The notes under the pieces were generated by a model. That model was not told the DNA's origin. It saw only the letters and a program-made list of their open reading frames with translations, and ran no database searches. Below are positions 33,137-43,910 of a DNA stretch of 64,000 nucleotides, in pieces (positions within the stretch are counted from its first letter, which is position 1; each line of letters opens with the position of its first letter). The stretch is from Oscillospiraceae bacterium Marseille-Q3528 (lineage in GTDB: Bacteria; Bacillota; Clostridia; Lachnospirales; Lachnospiraceae). The DNA lies in assembly GCA_018223385.1 (NCBI GenBank), contig JAGTTR010000003.1, positions 1 through 64,000 of the forward strand, written 5' to 3'. The position numbers and the translations under genes are program-made.

Positions 33137-35251
33137 ATGGTAAAGTTTGGCAAATGGATTGCAAAACATAAGGTGATTGTGGTAGCGATCTGTATGCTGC
33201 TCCTGATCCCTTCGGTGATCGGACTGGTAACGACAAGGATCAATTATGATCTGCTCAGTTATCTGCCGGAGAGCCTGGAGACGGTAGAGGGGCAGGATAT
33301 CATGGTAGATAAGTTCGGAATGGGAGCTTTCTCCATGATCGTTGTGGAGGATATGCCTGCAAAGGATACCCAGAAGCTGAAAGAGACAATTAAGAGTATT
33401 GACCATGTAGAGAAAGTGCTCTGGTATGATGAGCTGGCAGATATCACCGTTCCCACGGAAATGCTGCCCCAGAAAATCCAGGATGTGTTCATCAAGGGTG
33501 ATGCAACCATGATGATTGCCTTATTTGATAATACCACTTCTTCGGATGAAGCGATGGAAGCCATCACCGAGATCCGGAAGGTGACCGGCGAACAGTGCTT
33601 CGCCAGCGGCATGAGCGGCGTGGTAACGGATATCAAGAACCTGTGTCTGCAGGAGCTTCCGATCTACGTTGTCATCGCAGCGATCCTTTCCTTCTGTGTA
33701 CTGGCGCTGACGATGGATTCCCTCATTGTTCCGCTGCTGTTCCTTTTCAGCATCGGCGTGTCGATCGTATATAATATGGGAAGCAATGCTTTCCTGGGAG
33801 ATGTTTCCTATGTCACACAGGCGCTGACCGCAGTGCTGCAGCTGGGCGTGACGATGGACTACTCCATTTTCCTGCTGGACAGCTACGAGGCCAACAAGGA
33901 ACGGTTCCCGGGAGATAATCAGCGGGCCATGGCCCATGCGATTTCCAATACGTTCAAGTCCATCACGGCAAGCTCCATCACCACCGTGGCAGGCTTCCTG
34001 GCTCTGTGTGGTATGACCTTTGCACTGGGACGCAACATCGGTATCGTTATGTCGAAGGGGGTTATCATCGGCGTGATCTGCTGTATCACCTTCCTGCCGG
34101 CACTGATCCTGATGTTTGATAAAGTGATCGACAAGACAAGACACAAAGTACTCATGCCGGATATGAGTAAGCTTTCCCTGTGGATCACAAAGCATGCGGG
34201 AATTTTCCTTGTGATTTTTGCAGTGCTTCTGCTTCCTGCCATTTACGGCAACAATCATACCAAGATTTATTATAAGATTGACAAATCCCTTCCTTCCACT
34301 CTGGACAGTGCCATTGCCAATGAGAAGCTGAAGGAAGATTTCGACATGAGTAACATGCATATCCTTCTTCTGAAGGACGGACTGACTGCCAAAGAAAAGC
34401 AGCAGATGCTCAGTGAGATGGAAGATGTGGACGGTGTGAAATGGGCTGTAGGGATGGATTCCTTTGTGGGACCGGCATTCCCGCAGGAAATGCTTCCGGA
34501 TAAAGTGTCCAGCATGTTAAAAAGCGGTGGTTATGAGCTTTGCATGGTCTGCTCCGATTATGAGACAGCAACCGACGAGGTAAATGCCCAGATCGACAGC
34601 CTGCAGAAGATTTTGAAGAGCTATAGTCCAGAATCTATGATCATCGGTGAAGCGCCGCTGACCAAGGATTTGCAGGATGTGACGGATGTGGATCTGAATA
34701 CGGTAAATATTCTTTCCATTGCGGCAATTTTCGTCATCATTATGATTTCCTTCAAATCGATTTCGCTTCCCATCATTCTGGTGGCAGTGATTGAATTTGC
34801 AATTTTTGTCAATATGGCAATCCCGTATTACATGGGCGTGGAGCTTCCCTTTGTAGCCAGCATCGTCATCGGCACGATCCAGCTGGGCGCCACCGTTGAC
34901 TATGCGATCCTGATGACGAGTACGTATCAGAAGATGCGGATCAAGGGACTGGATAAACATGCGGCCATTCAGGAAGCCCATAAGTCCTGTATGAAGTCCA
35001 TTGTGACCAGTGGCCTGAGCTTCTTCGCAGCAACGTTTGGTGTGTGTGTGTACTCGAAGATCGATATGATCAGTTCCATCTGTACACTGCTTTCCAGAGG
35101 TGCACTGATCAGTATGGCAGTTGTTATTTGTATCCTTCCGGCAATGCTTTGGGTATTCGATCCGCTGATCTGCGTGACGACCCTTCATTTCACCGGAAAG
35201 AAAGAGAAAACGAGTAAAAATGAGATCAGCAAAGAACAGCCGTCCGCATAA
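33137..35251 (+). CDS. MMPL/RND-superfamily membrane transporter
   Basis: ATG 33137 follows GAGGAGTG. The 704-residue protein has two equivalent halves, each with one N-terminal helix, an extracellular loop of about 130-150 residues and five clustered helices, the MMPL/HpnN layout. The D-Y-S-I-F-L-L-D and D-Y-A-I-L-M-T-S motifs in the fourth helices (about residues 240 and 588) mark the proton-relay Asp. These proteins export lipids or hydrophobic compounds. It forms an operon with the repeat protein downstream and is controlled by the divergent TetR protein. Confidence 0.92.
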   Translation: MVKFGKWIAKHKVIVVAICMLLLIPSVIGLVTTRINYDLLSYLPESLETVEGQDIMVDKFGMGAFSMIVVEDMPAKDTQKLKETIKSIDHVEKVLWYDELADITVPTEMLPQKIQDVFIKGDATMMIALFDNTTSSDEAMEAITEIRKVTGEQCFASGMSGVVTDIKNLCLQELPIYVVIAAILSFCVLALTMDSLIVPLLFLFSIGVSIVYNMGSNAFLGDVSYVTQALTAVLQLGVTMDYSIFLLDSYEANKERFPGDNQRAMAHAISNTFKSITASSITTVAGFLALCGMTFALGRNIGIVMSKGVIIGVICCITFLPALILMFDKVIDKTRHKVLMPDMSKLSLWITKHAGIFLVIFAVLLLPAIYGNNHTKIYYKIDKSLPSTLDSAIANEKLKEDFDMSNMHILLLKDGLTAKEKQQMLSEMEDVDGVKWAVGMDSFVGPAFPQEMLPDKVSSMLKSGGYELCMVCSDYETATDEVNAQIDSLQKILKSYSPESMIIGEAPLTKDLQDVTDVDLNTVNILSIAAIFVIIMISFKSISLPIILVAVIEFAIFVNMAIPYYMGVELPFVASIVIGTIQLGATVDYAILMTSTYQKMRIKGLDKHAAIQEAHKSCMKSIVTSGLSFFAATFGVCVYSKIDMISSICTLLSRGALISMAVVICILPAMLWVFDPLICVTTLHFTGKKEKTSKNEISKEQPSA

Positions 35252-35284
35252 AGGCTGCTTCCATTGAAACAGGAGGAATTTATC

Positions 35285-37705
35285 ATGAACAGAAACAGAA
35301 TAAGAAAAGCACAGGCAAAGAAATTAACGGCAGCAGCACTGGCAGTCCTGATGAGCGCACAGCTGTGTGCGACCCCGATCACGGCACAGGCTGCAAATAC
35401 CACCGACAGTGATAAGGATAAGGACAACACAGAAAGCCAGAAGGAAGAAAGCAAGACCGTCGGCAAAGACGAGACTGTCTATGTCAAAACAGATGCCTCT
35501 GGTAATACGAAGGACATCACCGTCAGCGACTGGCTGAAAAATACAGACGGCACTTCCTCCATTCAGGATGCCTCTGACCTGACAGATATCACCAATGTCA
35601 AGGGCGATGAGACTTACGCCCAGGAAGACAACGGCGATATGCTCTGGACTTCCGATGGCTCCGATATTTATTATCAGGGCAAATCCAACGGGCAGCTGCC
35701 GGTGGATGTGAAGATTACCTACTATCTGGACGGACAGGAGATCGCGCCGGAAAATCTGGCAGGCAAGTCCGGTAAGGTGAAGATCCGTTTTGATTATACG
35801 AACAACAGCAAAAAGACCGTAAAGATCAACGGAAAGGATGAGGAGATCTATACGCCTTTCCTCATGGCTTCCGCTATGATCCTTCCGGGAGATAATTTCA
35901 AGAATGTAGAGGTGTCTAATGGTAAAGTGATCTCTGACGGCAGCAATAATATTGTTGTGGGAATTGCCTTGCCTGGACTGGAGGACAGCTTAAAGCTGGA
36001 TGAACTGGATCTGGGGGACAGAGATGAAATTCCGGATTATGTGGAGGTAACTGCGGATGCCACAGATTTCAAGCTGGAGATGACAGCTACCGTAGCAAGC
36101 TGCGGCAACCTGGATGATCTGGGATTTTCAGATGTAGACAGTCTGGATGATCTGAAGGATGCACTGGATGAACTGGCGGACGCCTCCCAGAAGCTGGTAG
36201 ACGGTTCCGGTGATCTGCTGGACGGGGTGAAGGAGCTGAAAGACGGCTGGTCTGATTTCCGGGACGGCGTCAATAAACTGGATGACGGTGCCGGTGATCT
36301 GAAGGATGGCGCAAGTACCCTGAAGGACGGCGTGGATGCATACACTTCCGGTGCAGATACATTGGGAACCAACGTACAGGCTTATGTAACAGGCGCCAAG
36401 AATTTGGTAAACGGTGTGAATGATTACACCACAGGTGCTTCTGACCTGGAAAGCGGTATCAAGACTTTCATCGGCAGCATCAATGAAAAGCTGGGCACTG
36501 TGGGCGGCGTGGCAGGACAGCTTAAGACAGAGGGCACCGAGAAAATGCTGACAGATGCAGCAGAACTGCCGGACGGAAGTGCAAAAGTAGCCGGAGGCGT
36601 TACACAGTTAAATGCTGACCTGAATAAGCTCCATGAGAGTGCTGTGAAGATTGCACAGGCAGCAGGCGGCAAGGGCACAACCCAGACACCCGGCACCCAG
36701 GTGGATCTGTCCGGTGCCAGACAGGCAGCCTCCGATGCCAGTGCGGCGAATGACAGTGCGGTGACACAGTTACAGTCCATCCAGGCTTCCTTAAGTGCAG
36801 TGCAGGATCAGTTAAATGGTCTTACTGTCACCGATGAGGAGGGCAATGAGATCCAGGTGGCTGACGGTCAGGCGGCATCCATCAGTGAGCAGATCGCATC
36901 CATCAGCGGTGCCATCGACAGCATCCAGGCAGCCAGCGGCAGCACCGACAGTGCGGTATCCCAGATGGATGCAGCAGAGGATGCGGCCAATGCGGCGGCA
37001 CAGGCACAGCAGGGAGCAGGTACAGCCAGCCTGGCAGATCAGCTGGATGCACTGGCAGACGGTATCGGCGCAGCAGCAAAAGCAACTTCCGAAACTTCTG
37101 CATTGGGTGCAGGATCCACATCTGTAGCAAAGGGTGTCAGCGATTTATACGCAGGCATCGGAGCACTGGACAGCAATATCAGTACTTTCCAGACCACACT
37201 GGCAGCTATGACCAGCGAAGATTCTGAGCTGGCCAAGGGCGAGGCGGAACTGTTAAAGGGTGCTTCTGACCTGACCTCCAACAATGCAGCGCTGACCGCA
37301 GGCGGCAAGGAGTTATCTGACAAGGGCGATCTCTTAAGCGCAGGCAGCGTACAGCTGTCTGGCACCAGCGGCAAGCTGAAGAAGGGTGCTTCTGATCTGT
37401 CTGATGGAGCCGGCAAGTTAAAGGATGGCACCAAGGAACTGAGAGATGCCGGCGGCGATTTGACCGATGGTATTGATGAGCTGGAGGACGGCGCACAGGA
37501 GCTGGCAGATGGCATGAAGGAATTCGACGAGGACGGTATCCAGGAGCTCACCGGTAAGGAAAGCGATCTGGAGAACGTGATGGATCGTCTGGATGCCCTG
37601 CGTGACGCAGACAGAGAGTATCAGACCTTCACCAGACTGGCTGATGGCGTGAAGGGTAAGGTAAGCTTCTTCATTGAGTCTGATCCGGTAAAGAATGAAG
37701 ATTAA
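35285..37705 (+). CDS. Secreted YhgE/Pip-like repeat protein
   Basis: ATG 35285 follows AGGAGG. The 806-residue protein has a signal peptide (about 1-36, ending A-Q-A-A), an N-terminal globular part (about 60-270), then long stretches of x-x-x-L-x-x-G heptads (about 300-400 and 640-760, such as L-L-D-G-V-K-E-L-K-D-G) with an Ala/Ser-rich coiled region between. Heptads of this type occur in YhgE/Pip proteins, but here no C-terminal membrane cluster follows. It is 33 bp behind the MMPL gene and likely is its extracytoplasmic partner. Confidence 0.82.
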   Translation: MNRNRIRKAQAKKLTAAALAVLMSAQLCATPITAQAANTTDSDKDKDNTESQKEESKTVGKDETVYVKTDASGNTKDITVSDWLKNTDGTSSIQDASDLTDITNVKGDETYAQEDNGDMLWTSDGSDIYYQGKSNGQLPVDVKITYYLDGQEIAPENLAGKSGKVKIRFDYTNNSKKTVKINGKDEEIYTPFLMASAMILPGDNFKNVEVSNGKVISDGSNNIVVGIALPGLEDSLKLDELDLGDRDEIPDYVEVTADATDFKLEMTATVASCGNLDDLGFSDVDSLDDLKDALDELADASQKLVDGSGDLLDGVKELKDGWSDFRDGVNKLDDGAGDLKDGASTLKDGVDAYTSGADTLGTNVQAYVTGAKNLVNGVNDYTTGASDLESGIKTFIGSINEKLGTVGGVAGQLKTEGTEKMLTDAAELPDGSAKVAGGVTQLNADLNKLHESAVKIAQAAGGKGTTQTPGTQVDLSGARQAASDASAANDSAVTQLQSIQASLSAVQDQLNGLTVTDEEGNEIQVADGQAASISEQIASISGAIDSIQAASGSTDSAVSQMDAAEDAANAAAQAQQGAGTASLADQLDALADGIGAAAKATSETSALGAGSTSVAKGVSDLYAGIGALDSNISTFQTTLAAMTSEDSELAKGEAELLKGASDLTSNNAALTAGGKELSDKGDLLSAGSVQLSGTSGKLKKGASDLSDGAGKLKDGTKELRDAGGDLTDGIDELEDGAQELADGMKEFDEDGIQELTGKESDLENVMDRLDALRDADREYQTFTRLADGVKGKVSFFIESDPVKNED

Positions 37706-37742
37706 TTAACGGGTTAAAAGCATTTGGGCATAAAAGAAACAG

Positions 37743-37786
37743 AAAAAGTACAGAACAATTCGAATGTTTGTTCTGTACTTTTTTTC
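37743..37786 (+). terminator. Terminator after the MMPL operon
   Basis: AAAAAGTACAGAACA pairs perfectly with TGTTCTGTACTTTTT; the stem runs into a T-run. Confidence 0.9.
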
Positions 37787-37867
37787 TGTGGAATGGTATA
37801 CTAAACAGGAACCACAGGAAGGAAAACACCGAGGAATCCTCGATAGTGTAAAACGAAGGAGTATTTC

Positions 37868-39853
37868 ATGGATCATTTTGAACTGGTATCCGAATATCAG
37901 CCCACAGGTGACCAGCCTGCAGCGATCGCAGAGCTGGTGAAGGGGTTTCAGGAGGGCAATCAGGCGGAGACGCTTCTGGGCGTGACAGGCTCCGGTAAGA
38001 CATTTACCATGGCCAATGTCATCCAGCAGCTGAACAAGCCGACGCTGATCATTGCCCACAATAAGACGCTGGCGGCGCAGCTGTACGGGGAATTCAAAGA
38101 ATTTTTTCCAAACAATGCGGTAGAATATTTTGTATCGTATTACGATTATTACCAGCCGGAAGCGTATGTGCCGTCTACAGACACGTATATTGCCAAGGAT
38201 TCGTCCATCAATGATGAGATTGATAAGCTGCGGCTGTCGGCCACGGCGGCGCTCATTGAGCGGCGGGACGTGATCATCGTGTCCAGCGTGTCGTGTATTT
38301 ATGGTCTGGGTGAACCGGAGAACTTTGAGAAGATGATGGTTTCCCTGCGGCCGGGCATGGAGAAAGACCGGGATCAGGTACTGCGGCAGCTGGTGGATAT
38401 CCAGTATACAAGGAATGACATGGATTTCAAGCGCGGCACGTTCCGGGTACGGGGCGATGTGCTGGAGATTTTTCCTGCGGATCGGGGCGAGACGGCCATC
38501 CGAGTGGAGTTTTTCGGGGATGAGATCGACCGGATCCGGGAGATTGATGTACTGACCGGAGAGATCGTGGGAGAGCTGGAGCATGCGGCGATTTTCCCGG
38601 CATCCCATTATGTCGTGCCCATGAAGCGGATTCTGGAGGCGGCCAAGGACATCGAGGCGGAGCTGGAGGAACGGATCCGGTATTTTAAAAGCGAGGACAA
38701 GCTGCTGGAGGCCCAGCGGATTTCCGAGCGGACGAATTTTGATATTGAGATGCTCAAGGAGACCGGGTTCTGCTCCGGTATCGAGAACTATTCGAGACAT
38801 CTGGCCGGGCTGGCGCCGGGAACGCCGCCCAACACGCTGATGGATTATTTTCCGGAGGATTTTCTCATCATCATTGACGAGTCCCACAAGACGATCCCGC
38901 AGATCAGAGGCATGTACGCAGGGGATCAGTCCCGGAAAACAACGCTGGTGGATTACGGGTTTCGTCTGCCGTCAGCCAAGGACAACCGCCCGCTGAATTT
39001 TGAAGAGTTTGAAAATAAGATCGATCAGATCCTGTTTGTGTCGGCGACACCGGGAGATTATGAGGCAGAGCATGAGCTTCTGCGGGCAGAGCAGATCATT
39101 CGTCCCACAGGCCTTTTGGATCCCAGGGTGGAGGTGCGCCCGGTGGAGGGCCAGATCGACGACCTGGTGGGTGAGGTCAACAAGGAGATCAAGGCCAAAC
39201 ACAAGGTGCTGATTACGACGCTGACCAAGCGGATGGCGGAGGATCTCACGGATTATATGAAGGATCTGGGCATTCGGGTGCGGTATCTACATTCAGATAT
39301 CGATACACTGGAGCGGACAGAGATCATCCGGGACATGCGTCTGGATGTATTTGATGTGCTGGTGGGTATCAATCTGCTGCGAGAGGGACTGGACATTCCG
39401 GAGATCACGCTGGTGGCGATCCTGGATGCAGACAAGGAAGGCTTCCTCCGTTCGGAGACATCCCTTATTCAGACCATCGGCCGTGCGGCCAGGAATGCAG
39501 AGGGGCATGTCATCATGTATGCGGATGTCATCACAGATTCCATGCGGCTGGCCATTGAGGAGACCGAGCGCCGTCGGGAGATCCAGGAGGCGTATAACAG
39601 GGAACATGGCATCACGCCCAAGACGATCCAGAAGTCTGTCCGGGATCTGATCCGCATTTCCAAGGAAGTGGCCAAGGAAGAAGTGAAGTTCGAGAAGGAT
39701 CCGGAGTCCATGAACCCGGAGGAGCTGAAGAAGCTGATCGCCAAACTGACGAAGCAGATGAAGTCTGCGGCGGCGGATCTGAATTTCGAGGCGGCTGCCG
39801 AGCTGCGTGACAAGATCGTAAGCCTGAAGAAAATGCTGGATGATGCAGAGTGA
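37868..39853 (+). CDS. uvrB: Excinuclease ABC subunit B
   Basis: A 661-residue UvrB of normal length. Walker A G-V-T-G-S-G-K-T (about residues 39-46), the beta-hairpin region [10 protein letters not shown] (about 93-102), helicase motifs with D-E-S-H (about 338) and the C-terminal UVR motif (about 622-656) that contacts UvrC. UvrB receives damaged DNA from UvrA and opens it for incision by UvrC. uvrA follows 53 bp later; uvrC is not in the window. Confidence 0.98.
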   Translation: MDHFELVSEYQPTGDQPAAIAELVKGFQEGNQAETLLGVTGSGKTFTMANVIQQLNKPTLIIAHNKTLAAQLYGEFKEFFPNNAVEYFVSYYDYYQPEAYVPSTDTYIAKDSSINDEIDKLRLSATAALIERRDVIIVSSVSCIYGLGEPENFEKMMVSLRPGMEKDRDQVLRQLVDIQYTRNDMDFKRGTFRVRGDVLEIFPADRGETAIRVEFFGDEIDRIREIDVLTGEIVGELEHAAIFPASHYVVPMKRILEAAKDIEAELEERIRYFKSEDKLLEAQRISERTNFDIEMLKETGFCSGIENYSRHLAGLAPGTPPNTLMDYFPEDFLIIIDESHKTIPQIRGMYAGDQSRKTTLVDYGFRLPSAKDNRPLNFEEFENKIDQILFVSATPGDYEAEHELLRAEQIIRPTGLLDPRVEVRPVEGQIDDLVGEVNKEIKAKHKVLITTLTKRMAEDLTDYMKDLGIRVRYLHSDIDTLERTEIIRDMRLDVFDVLVGINLLREGLDIPEITLVAILDADKEGFLRSETSLIQTIGRAARNAEGHVIMYADVITDSMRLAIEETERRREIQEAYNREHGITPKTIQKSVRDLIRISKEVAKEEVKFEKDPESMNPEELKKLIAKLTKQMKSAAADLNFEAAAELRDKIVSLKKMLDDAE

Positions 39854-39906
39854 ACGATAAAGTGATGCAAGGATAAATTTTGCAATAAAAATTAGCGAGG
39901 AAAGAA

Positions 39907-42741
39907 ATGTCAGAGAAAACGGTAAAACAGTTTATAAAAATACGTGGGGCGAAGGAGCACAACCTGAAAAACATCAGCCTGGATATCCCAAGAGATGAGC
40001 TAGTGGTGCTGACGGGCTTAAGTGGTTCGGGAAAATCCTCCCTGGCGTTTGATACGATATATGCGGAGGGACAGCGACGGTATATGGAGTCCCTGTCTTC
40101 CTATGCAAGACAGTTCCTGGGGCAGATGGAGAAGCCGGACGTAGAGAGCATTGAAGGACTTTCCCCGGCCATTTCCATTGACCAGAAATCCACGAACCGC
40201 AATCCCCGATCTACGGTGGGCACGGTGACAGAGATTTACGATTATTTTCGTCTGCTGTATGCGAGAATCGGTATTCCGCACTGTCCAAAATGCGGACGGG
40301 AGATCCGCAAGCAGAGTGTGGATCAGATGGCGGATCAGATCATGCAGCTGCCGGAGCGGACGAAGATCCAGCTGCTGGCGCCGGTGGTGCGGGGACGCAA
40401 GGGCGAGCATGGAAAGCTGTTTGAGCAGGCACGGAAGAGCGGCTATGTGCGCGTGCGGGTGGACGGCAATCTGTATGAGCTGTCCGAGGATATCCCCTTG
40501 GATAAAAATAAAAAACACAACATCGAGATCATCGTGGATCGTCTGGTGGTAAAGGATGGGATCCGGCAGCGGCTGACGGACTCTCTGGAAAATGTCATGG
40601 CGCTGGCGGATGGTCTGGTCATCGTGGATGTCATCGGCGGGGAACCTATGACGTTCAGCCAGAGCTTTTCCTGTCCGGACTGCGGCATCAGTGTGGAGGA
40701 GATCGAGCCCAGAAGCTTTTCCTTCAACAATCCCTTCGGTGCCTGCCCGGACTGCTTTGGCCTGGGATACAAGATGGAATTTGACGAGGATCTGATGATC
40801 CCGGATAAGAGCCTGTCCATTGCCGGCGGGGCGGTGGCGGTGCTGGGGTGGCAGTCCTGCACCGATAAGGGCAGTTTTACCTACGCCATTCTGGACGCCA
40901 TGTCCAAAGCCTATCATTTTTCTCTGAATACGCCCTATCAGGATCTGCCGGAGGAGATCCGTCGGGTATTCCTGTACGGAACGGACGGCAGGGCGCTGAA
41001 GGTACACTACAAGGGCCAGCGGGGCGAGGGTGTCTATGATGTGCCTTTCGAAGGACTGATCGAGAACGTGAACCGCCGGTATCGGGAGACGGGCTCCGAT
41101 ATTATGAAGCAGGAGTATGAGACGTTTATGCGGATCACGCCCTGTAAGGCATGTAAGGGCCAGCGTCTGAAAAAATCAGCTCTGGCGGTGACAGTATGCG
41201 ATAAGAATATTTATGAGGTGACCTCCCTGTCCATCGCGCAGCTGCAGGCCTTTCTGCAGGAGATGCAGCTGACGAATCAGCAGGAGCTTATCGGCCATCA
41301 GGTGCTCAAAGAGATCCGGGCCCGGGTGGGCTTCCTCATGGATGTGGGGTTGGATTATCTGAGCCTTTCCCGGGCTACCGGTACGCTGTCCGGAGGAGAA
41401 GCCCAGCGCATTCGGCTGGCAACCCAGATCGGTTCCGGACTGGTAGGCGTTGCCTATATTCTGGATGAGCCCAGCATCGGCCTGCATCAGAGGGACAACG
41501 ACAAGCTGCTGAATACGCTGAAGCATCTGCGGGACCTGGGAAATTCTGTGCTGGTGGTGGAGCATGACGAGGACACCATGCGGGCAGCTGACTATATTGT
41601 GGATATCGGGCCGGGAGCAGGAGAGCACGGCGGCCGGGTGGTGGCAGCGGGCACCGCAGAGGACATCATGAAAAATGAGAACTCCATTACCGGCGCTTAC
41701 CTGAGCGGCCGGATGAAGATCCCGGTGCCCAAGACGAGACGGACACCCACAGGCTGGCTGACGGTAAAGGGCGCGCAGGAAAATAATCTGAAAAATATTG
41801 ATGTGGACTTTCCGCTGGGCGTGCTGACCTGTGTCACCGGCGTGTCCGGTTCGGGAAAAAGCTCCCTGGTCAATGAGATTCTGTACAAACGACTGGCCAA
41901 AGAGCTAAATCGGGCCCGGACGATCCCGGGCAAGCATGCGGATATCGTGGGCATGGAGCAGCTGGACAAGGTCATTGCCATCGACCAGTCGCCCATCGGC
42001 AGAACGCCCCGTTCCAATCCGGCCACCTATACCGGCGTGTTTGACCAGATCCGGGATCTGTTTGCGGCTACGGCGGATGCCAGAGCCCGGGGCTACAAGA
42101 AGGGCCGTTTCAGCTTCAATGTGAAGGGCGGCCGCTGTGAAGCCTGCAGTGGAGACGGTATCATCAAGATCGAGATGCATTTCCTGCCGGACGTGTACGT
42201 GCCCTGCGAGGTCTGCCAGGGAAAACGGTACAACCGGGAGACGTTGGAAGTCAAATACAAAGGAAAGAGCATTTACGACGTGCTGAACATGACGGTGGAG
42301 GAGGCCATGCACTTCTTCGAGCCGGTACCGTCCATCCGACGGAAGATCGAGACGCTGTACGATGTGGGACTGTCCTATATCCGGCTGGGTCAGCCGTCCA
42401 CCGAGCTGTCCGGCGGAGAAGCCCAGCGGATCAAGCTGGCCACCGAACTGAGCCGCCGCAGCACCGGCCGGACCATCTATATTCTGGATGAACCCACCAC
42501 CGGTTTGCATTTTGCGGATGTGCACAAGCTGGTGGAGATCCTGCACCGGCTGGCAGAGGGCGGCAACACCGTGGTGGTCATCGAGCACAATCTGGATGTC
42601 ATCAAGACGGCGGATTATCTCATCGACATCGGACCCGAGGGCGGTGACCGGGGAGGCACTGTTATCGCCCGGGGAACGCCGGAGGAAGTGGCGGCAGCAC
42701 CGATGTCCTATACCGGACAATATGTGAAAAAATACCTGTAA
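39907..42741 (+). CDS. uvrA: Excinuclease ABC subunit A
   Basis: A 944-residue UvrA, full length. Two ABC ATPase modules: first P-loop G-L-S-G-S-G-K-S-S (about 38), second G-V-S-G-S-G-K-S-S (about 645); two signature motifs L-S-G-G-E-A-Q-R; zinc-binding Cys clusters C-P-K-C and C-P-D-C...C-P-D-C in the first half and C-E-A-C...C-E-V-C in the second. It scans DNA for bulky lesions in a complex with UvrB. Confidence 0.98.
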   Translation: MSEKTVKQFIKIRGAKEHNLKNISLDIPRDELVVLTGLSGSGKSSLAFDTIYAEGQRRYMESLSSYARQFLGQMEKPDVESIEGLSPAISIDQKSTNRNPRSTVGTVTEIYDYFRLLYARIGIPHCPKCGREIRKQSVDQMADQIMQLPERTKIQLLAPVVRGRKGEHGKLFEQARKSGYVRVRVDGNLYELSEDIPLDKNKKHNIEIIVDRLVVKDGIRQRLTDSLENVMALADGLVIVDVIGGEPMTFSQSFSCPDCGISVEEIEPRSFSFNNPFGACPDCFGLGYKMEFDEDLMIPDKSLSIAGGAVAVLGWQSCTDKGSFTYAILDAMSKAYHFSLNTPYQDLPEEIRRVFLYGTDGRALKVHYKGQRGEGVYDVPFEGLIENVNRRYRETGSDIMKQEYETFMRITPCKACKGQRLKKSALAVTVCDKNIYEVTSLSIAQLQAFLQEMQLTNQQELIGHQVLKEIRARVGFLMDVGLDYLSLSRATGTLSGGEAQRIRLATQIGSGLVGVAYILDEPSIGLHQRDNDKLLNTLKHLRDLGNSVLVVEHDEDTMRAADYIVDIGPGAGEHGGRVVAAGTAEDIMKNENSITGAYLSGRMKIPVPKTRRTPTGWLTVKGAQENNLKNIDVDFPLGVLTCVTGVSGSGKSSLVNEILYKRLAKELNRARTIPGKHADIVGMEQLDKVIAIDQSPIGRTPRSNPATYTGVFDQIRDLFAATADARARGYKKGRFSFNVKGGRCEACSGDGIIKIEMHFLPDVYVPCEVCQGKRYNRETLEVKYKGKSIYDVLNMTVEEAMHFFEPVPSIRRKIETLYDVGLSYIRLGQPSTELSGGEAQRIKLATELSRRSTGRTIYILDEPTTGLHFADVHKLVEILHRLAEGGNTVVVIEHNLDVIKTADYLIDIGPEGGDRGGTVIARGTPEEVAAAPMSYTGQYVKKYL

Positions 42742-42783
42742 AGCTGCAGGGACGGCTCATTTGAAAAATGCGGCTTCCTTTGC

Positions 42784-42812
42784 TTGCTTTTGATGGGCGC
42801 AAGCGGTATAAT
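42784..42812 (+). promoter_or_regulatory. Promoter directly before RNA element copy 2
   Basis: TTGCTT (42784-42789), 17-bp spacer, TATAAT (42807-42812). The expected start of transcription, about 42819-42821, falls at the 5' edge of the structured element. Confidence 0.65.
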
Positions 42813-42823
42813 AACGGAAGTAT

Positions 42824-42988
42824 CATTATCGTTCACCCGTATGTTCTGCGGACAGATTTCATGCTGGCATGAAGATCTGGACACAGGAATATACGTAGGG
42901 GGCGCCCTGTGATGAGCAAAAGTAAGCTGCAACGCAGCGGGGAGCATCGAAGATGCGGTTTTGCGAATGGCGCGTGTGAACGATAATG
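42824..42988 (+). ncRNA. Structured RNA-like element, copy 2
   Basis: A 165-base element closed by a perfect 13-bp helix (CATTATCGTTCAC 42824-42836 with GTGAACGATAATG 42976-42988). Inside: CGTAT/ATACG (42838-42842, 42891-42895); a long hairpin CAGAT-TTCATGC-TG-GCATGAA-G-ATCTG; GCGCC/GGCGC (42902-42906, 42969-42973); GCAAAA/TTTTGC (42916-42921, 42959-42964) enclosing GCTGC-AAC-GCAGC and GCATC-GAA-GATGC; and CACAGG/CCTGTG as a possible pseudoknot. Shares core sequence and helix order with copy 1. It is behind its own promoter and ends 25 bp before the crotonase gene, so it is either a free RNA or a long 5' leader of that operon. Confidence 0.68.
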
Positions 42989-43013
42989 AAGGTCATACGT
43001 GAGGTGCAGACAA

Positions 43014-43640
43014 GTGGCAGAGGTTTTCACAGACAGACACCAGGAAGTCATGGTCATAACGATGGCACGCAGGGAAGCCAACAATGCGTTGAGCGAGGCG
43101 TTTATGGCCGAGATTACAGCGGCCTTTGATCAGGCGGAGGCAGATCCTGCGGTGAAGGCAGTGGTGCTTACCGGTTCCGACCGGGTTTTCTGCATGGGGG
43201 CAGACATCGAAGAGATGCTGCCGCTGACCGGTGCGGAGGCGCTTCGGTGGGGCAGACTGGGCACAGACCTGAATCTGAAGATCGAGCGGTTTTCCAAGCC
43301 CGTGGTGGCGGCGGTGAACGGCATGGCGCTGGGCGGCGGCAATGAGCTGGCCATGGCCTGTCATGGAAGGATCGCATCCCGGAGAGCCCGTTTCGGACAG
43401 CCGGAATGTACGCTGGGCATTACCCCCGGTGCGGGGGCGACGGTGCGTCTGCCGCGGCTGGTAGGGCCGGGCTGGGCGAAGCAGCTGCTGTTTACCGGAG
43501 AGATGATCAACGCCCAGATGGCGCAGAAGATCCACCTCATTGATCGTGTGACACAACCGGAAAGCTTGCTGGAGGAAGCAGTTCAATGGGCCAGGGAAAT
43601 GGCCGCTCCTCCGGTTTGTGAATATAAGGAGGATAAATAA
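43014..43640 (+). CDS. Crotonase-fold (enoyl-CoA hydratase/isomerase) protein
   Basis: A 208-residue crotonase-fold protein, short at the C-terminus compared with the usual 250-260. It has the oxyanion motifs A-D-I-E-E-M and G-G-G-N-E-L-A-M-A-C, and both catalytic Glu positions of hydratases are kept (N-E-L and G-Q-P-E-C-T-L-G-I). The GTG at 43014 has GAGG upstream; GTG 42999 is an alternative. First gene of the cluster, followed at once by an acyl carrier protein, so it probably acts on ACP-bound acyl chains. Confidence 0.85.
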   Translation: MAEVFTDRHQEVMVITMARREANNALSEAFMAEITAAFDQAEADPAVKAVVLTGSDRVFCMGADIEEMLPLTGAEALRWGRLGTDLNLKIERFSKPVVAAVNGMALGGGNELAMACHGRIASRRARFGQPECTLGITPGAGATVRLPRLVGPGWAKQLLFTGEMINAQMAQKIHLIDRVTQPESLLEEAVQWAREMAAPPVCEYKEDK

Positions 43641-43641
43641 G

Positions 43642-43887
43642 ATGACAAATTTAGAGAAGTATGACAAAGCATTTCTGAGCAACCTGAAAGTGACTAAGGA
43701 TCAGCTGCCGGGCCTGAAATACCGTGGCATCGAGGCATGGGATTCTGTTGCACACATGGATCTGATCGCTGATCTGGAGGATGCATTTGATATCATGATG
43801 GAGATGAAGGACATTCTGGATTTCAACTCCTACGAGCATGGCAAAGTGGTTCTGAAAGAGGTTTACGGCGTAGACGTAGAGAAGTAG
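43642..43887 (+). CDS. Acyl carrier protein
   Basis: ATG 43642 follows AAGGAGG and lies one base after the crotonase stop. The 81-residue protein has the carrier fold with the phosphopantetheine attachment Ser at S35 in W-D-S-V-A-H-M-D-L-I, a variant of the usual D-S-L. It differs from the housekeeping AcpP by this motif and by its place in a specialised cluster. Confidence 0.9.
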   Translation: MTNLEKYDKAFLSNLKVTKDQLPGLKYRGIEAWDSVAHMDLIADLEDAFDIMMEMKDILDFNSYEHGKVVLKEVYGVDVEK

Positions 43888-43910
43888 GATGACAGAAAGG
43901 TCGTGTTACA

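Noticed and set aside
42742..43013. Reading the uvrA-crotonase gap as a riboswitch of a known class
   Set aside because: No match to the cores of the TPP, SAM, cobalamin, FMN, glycine or lysine riboswitches that I can recognise, and a related copy lies away from any gene start.
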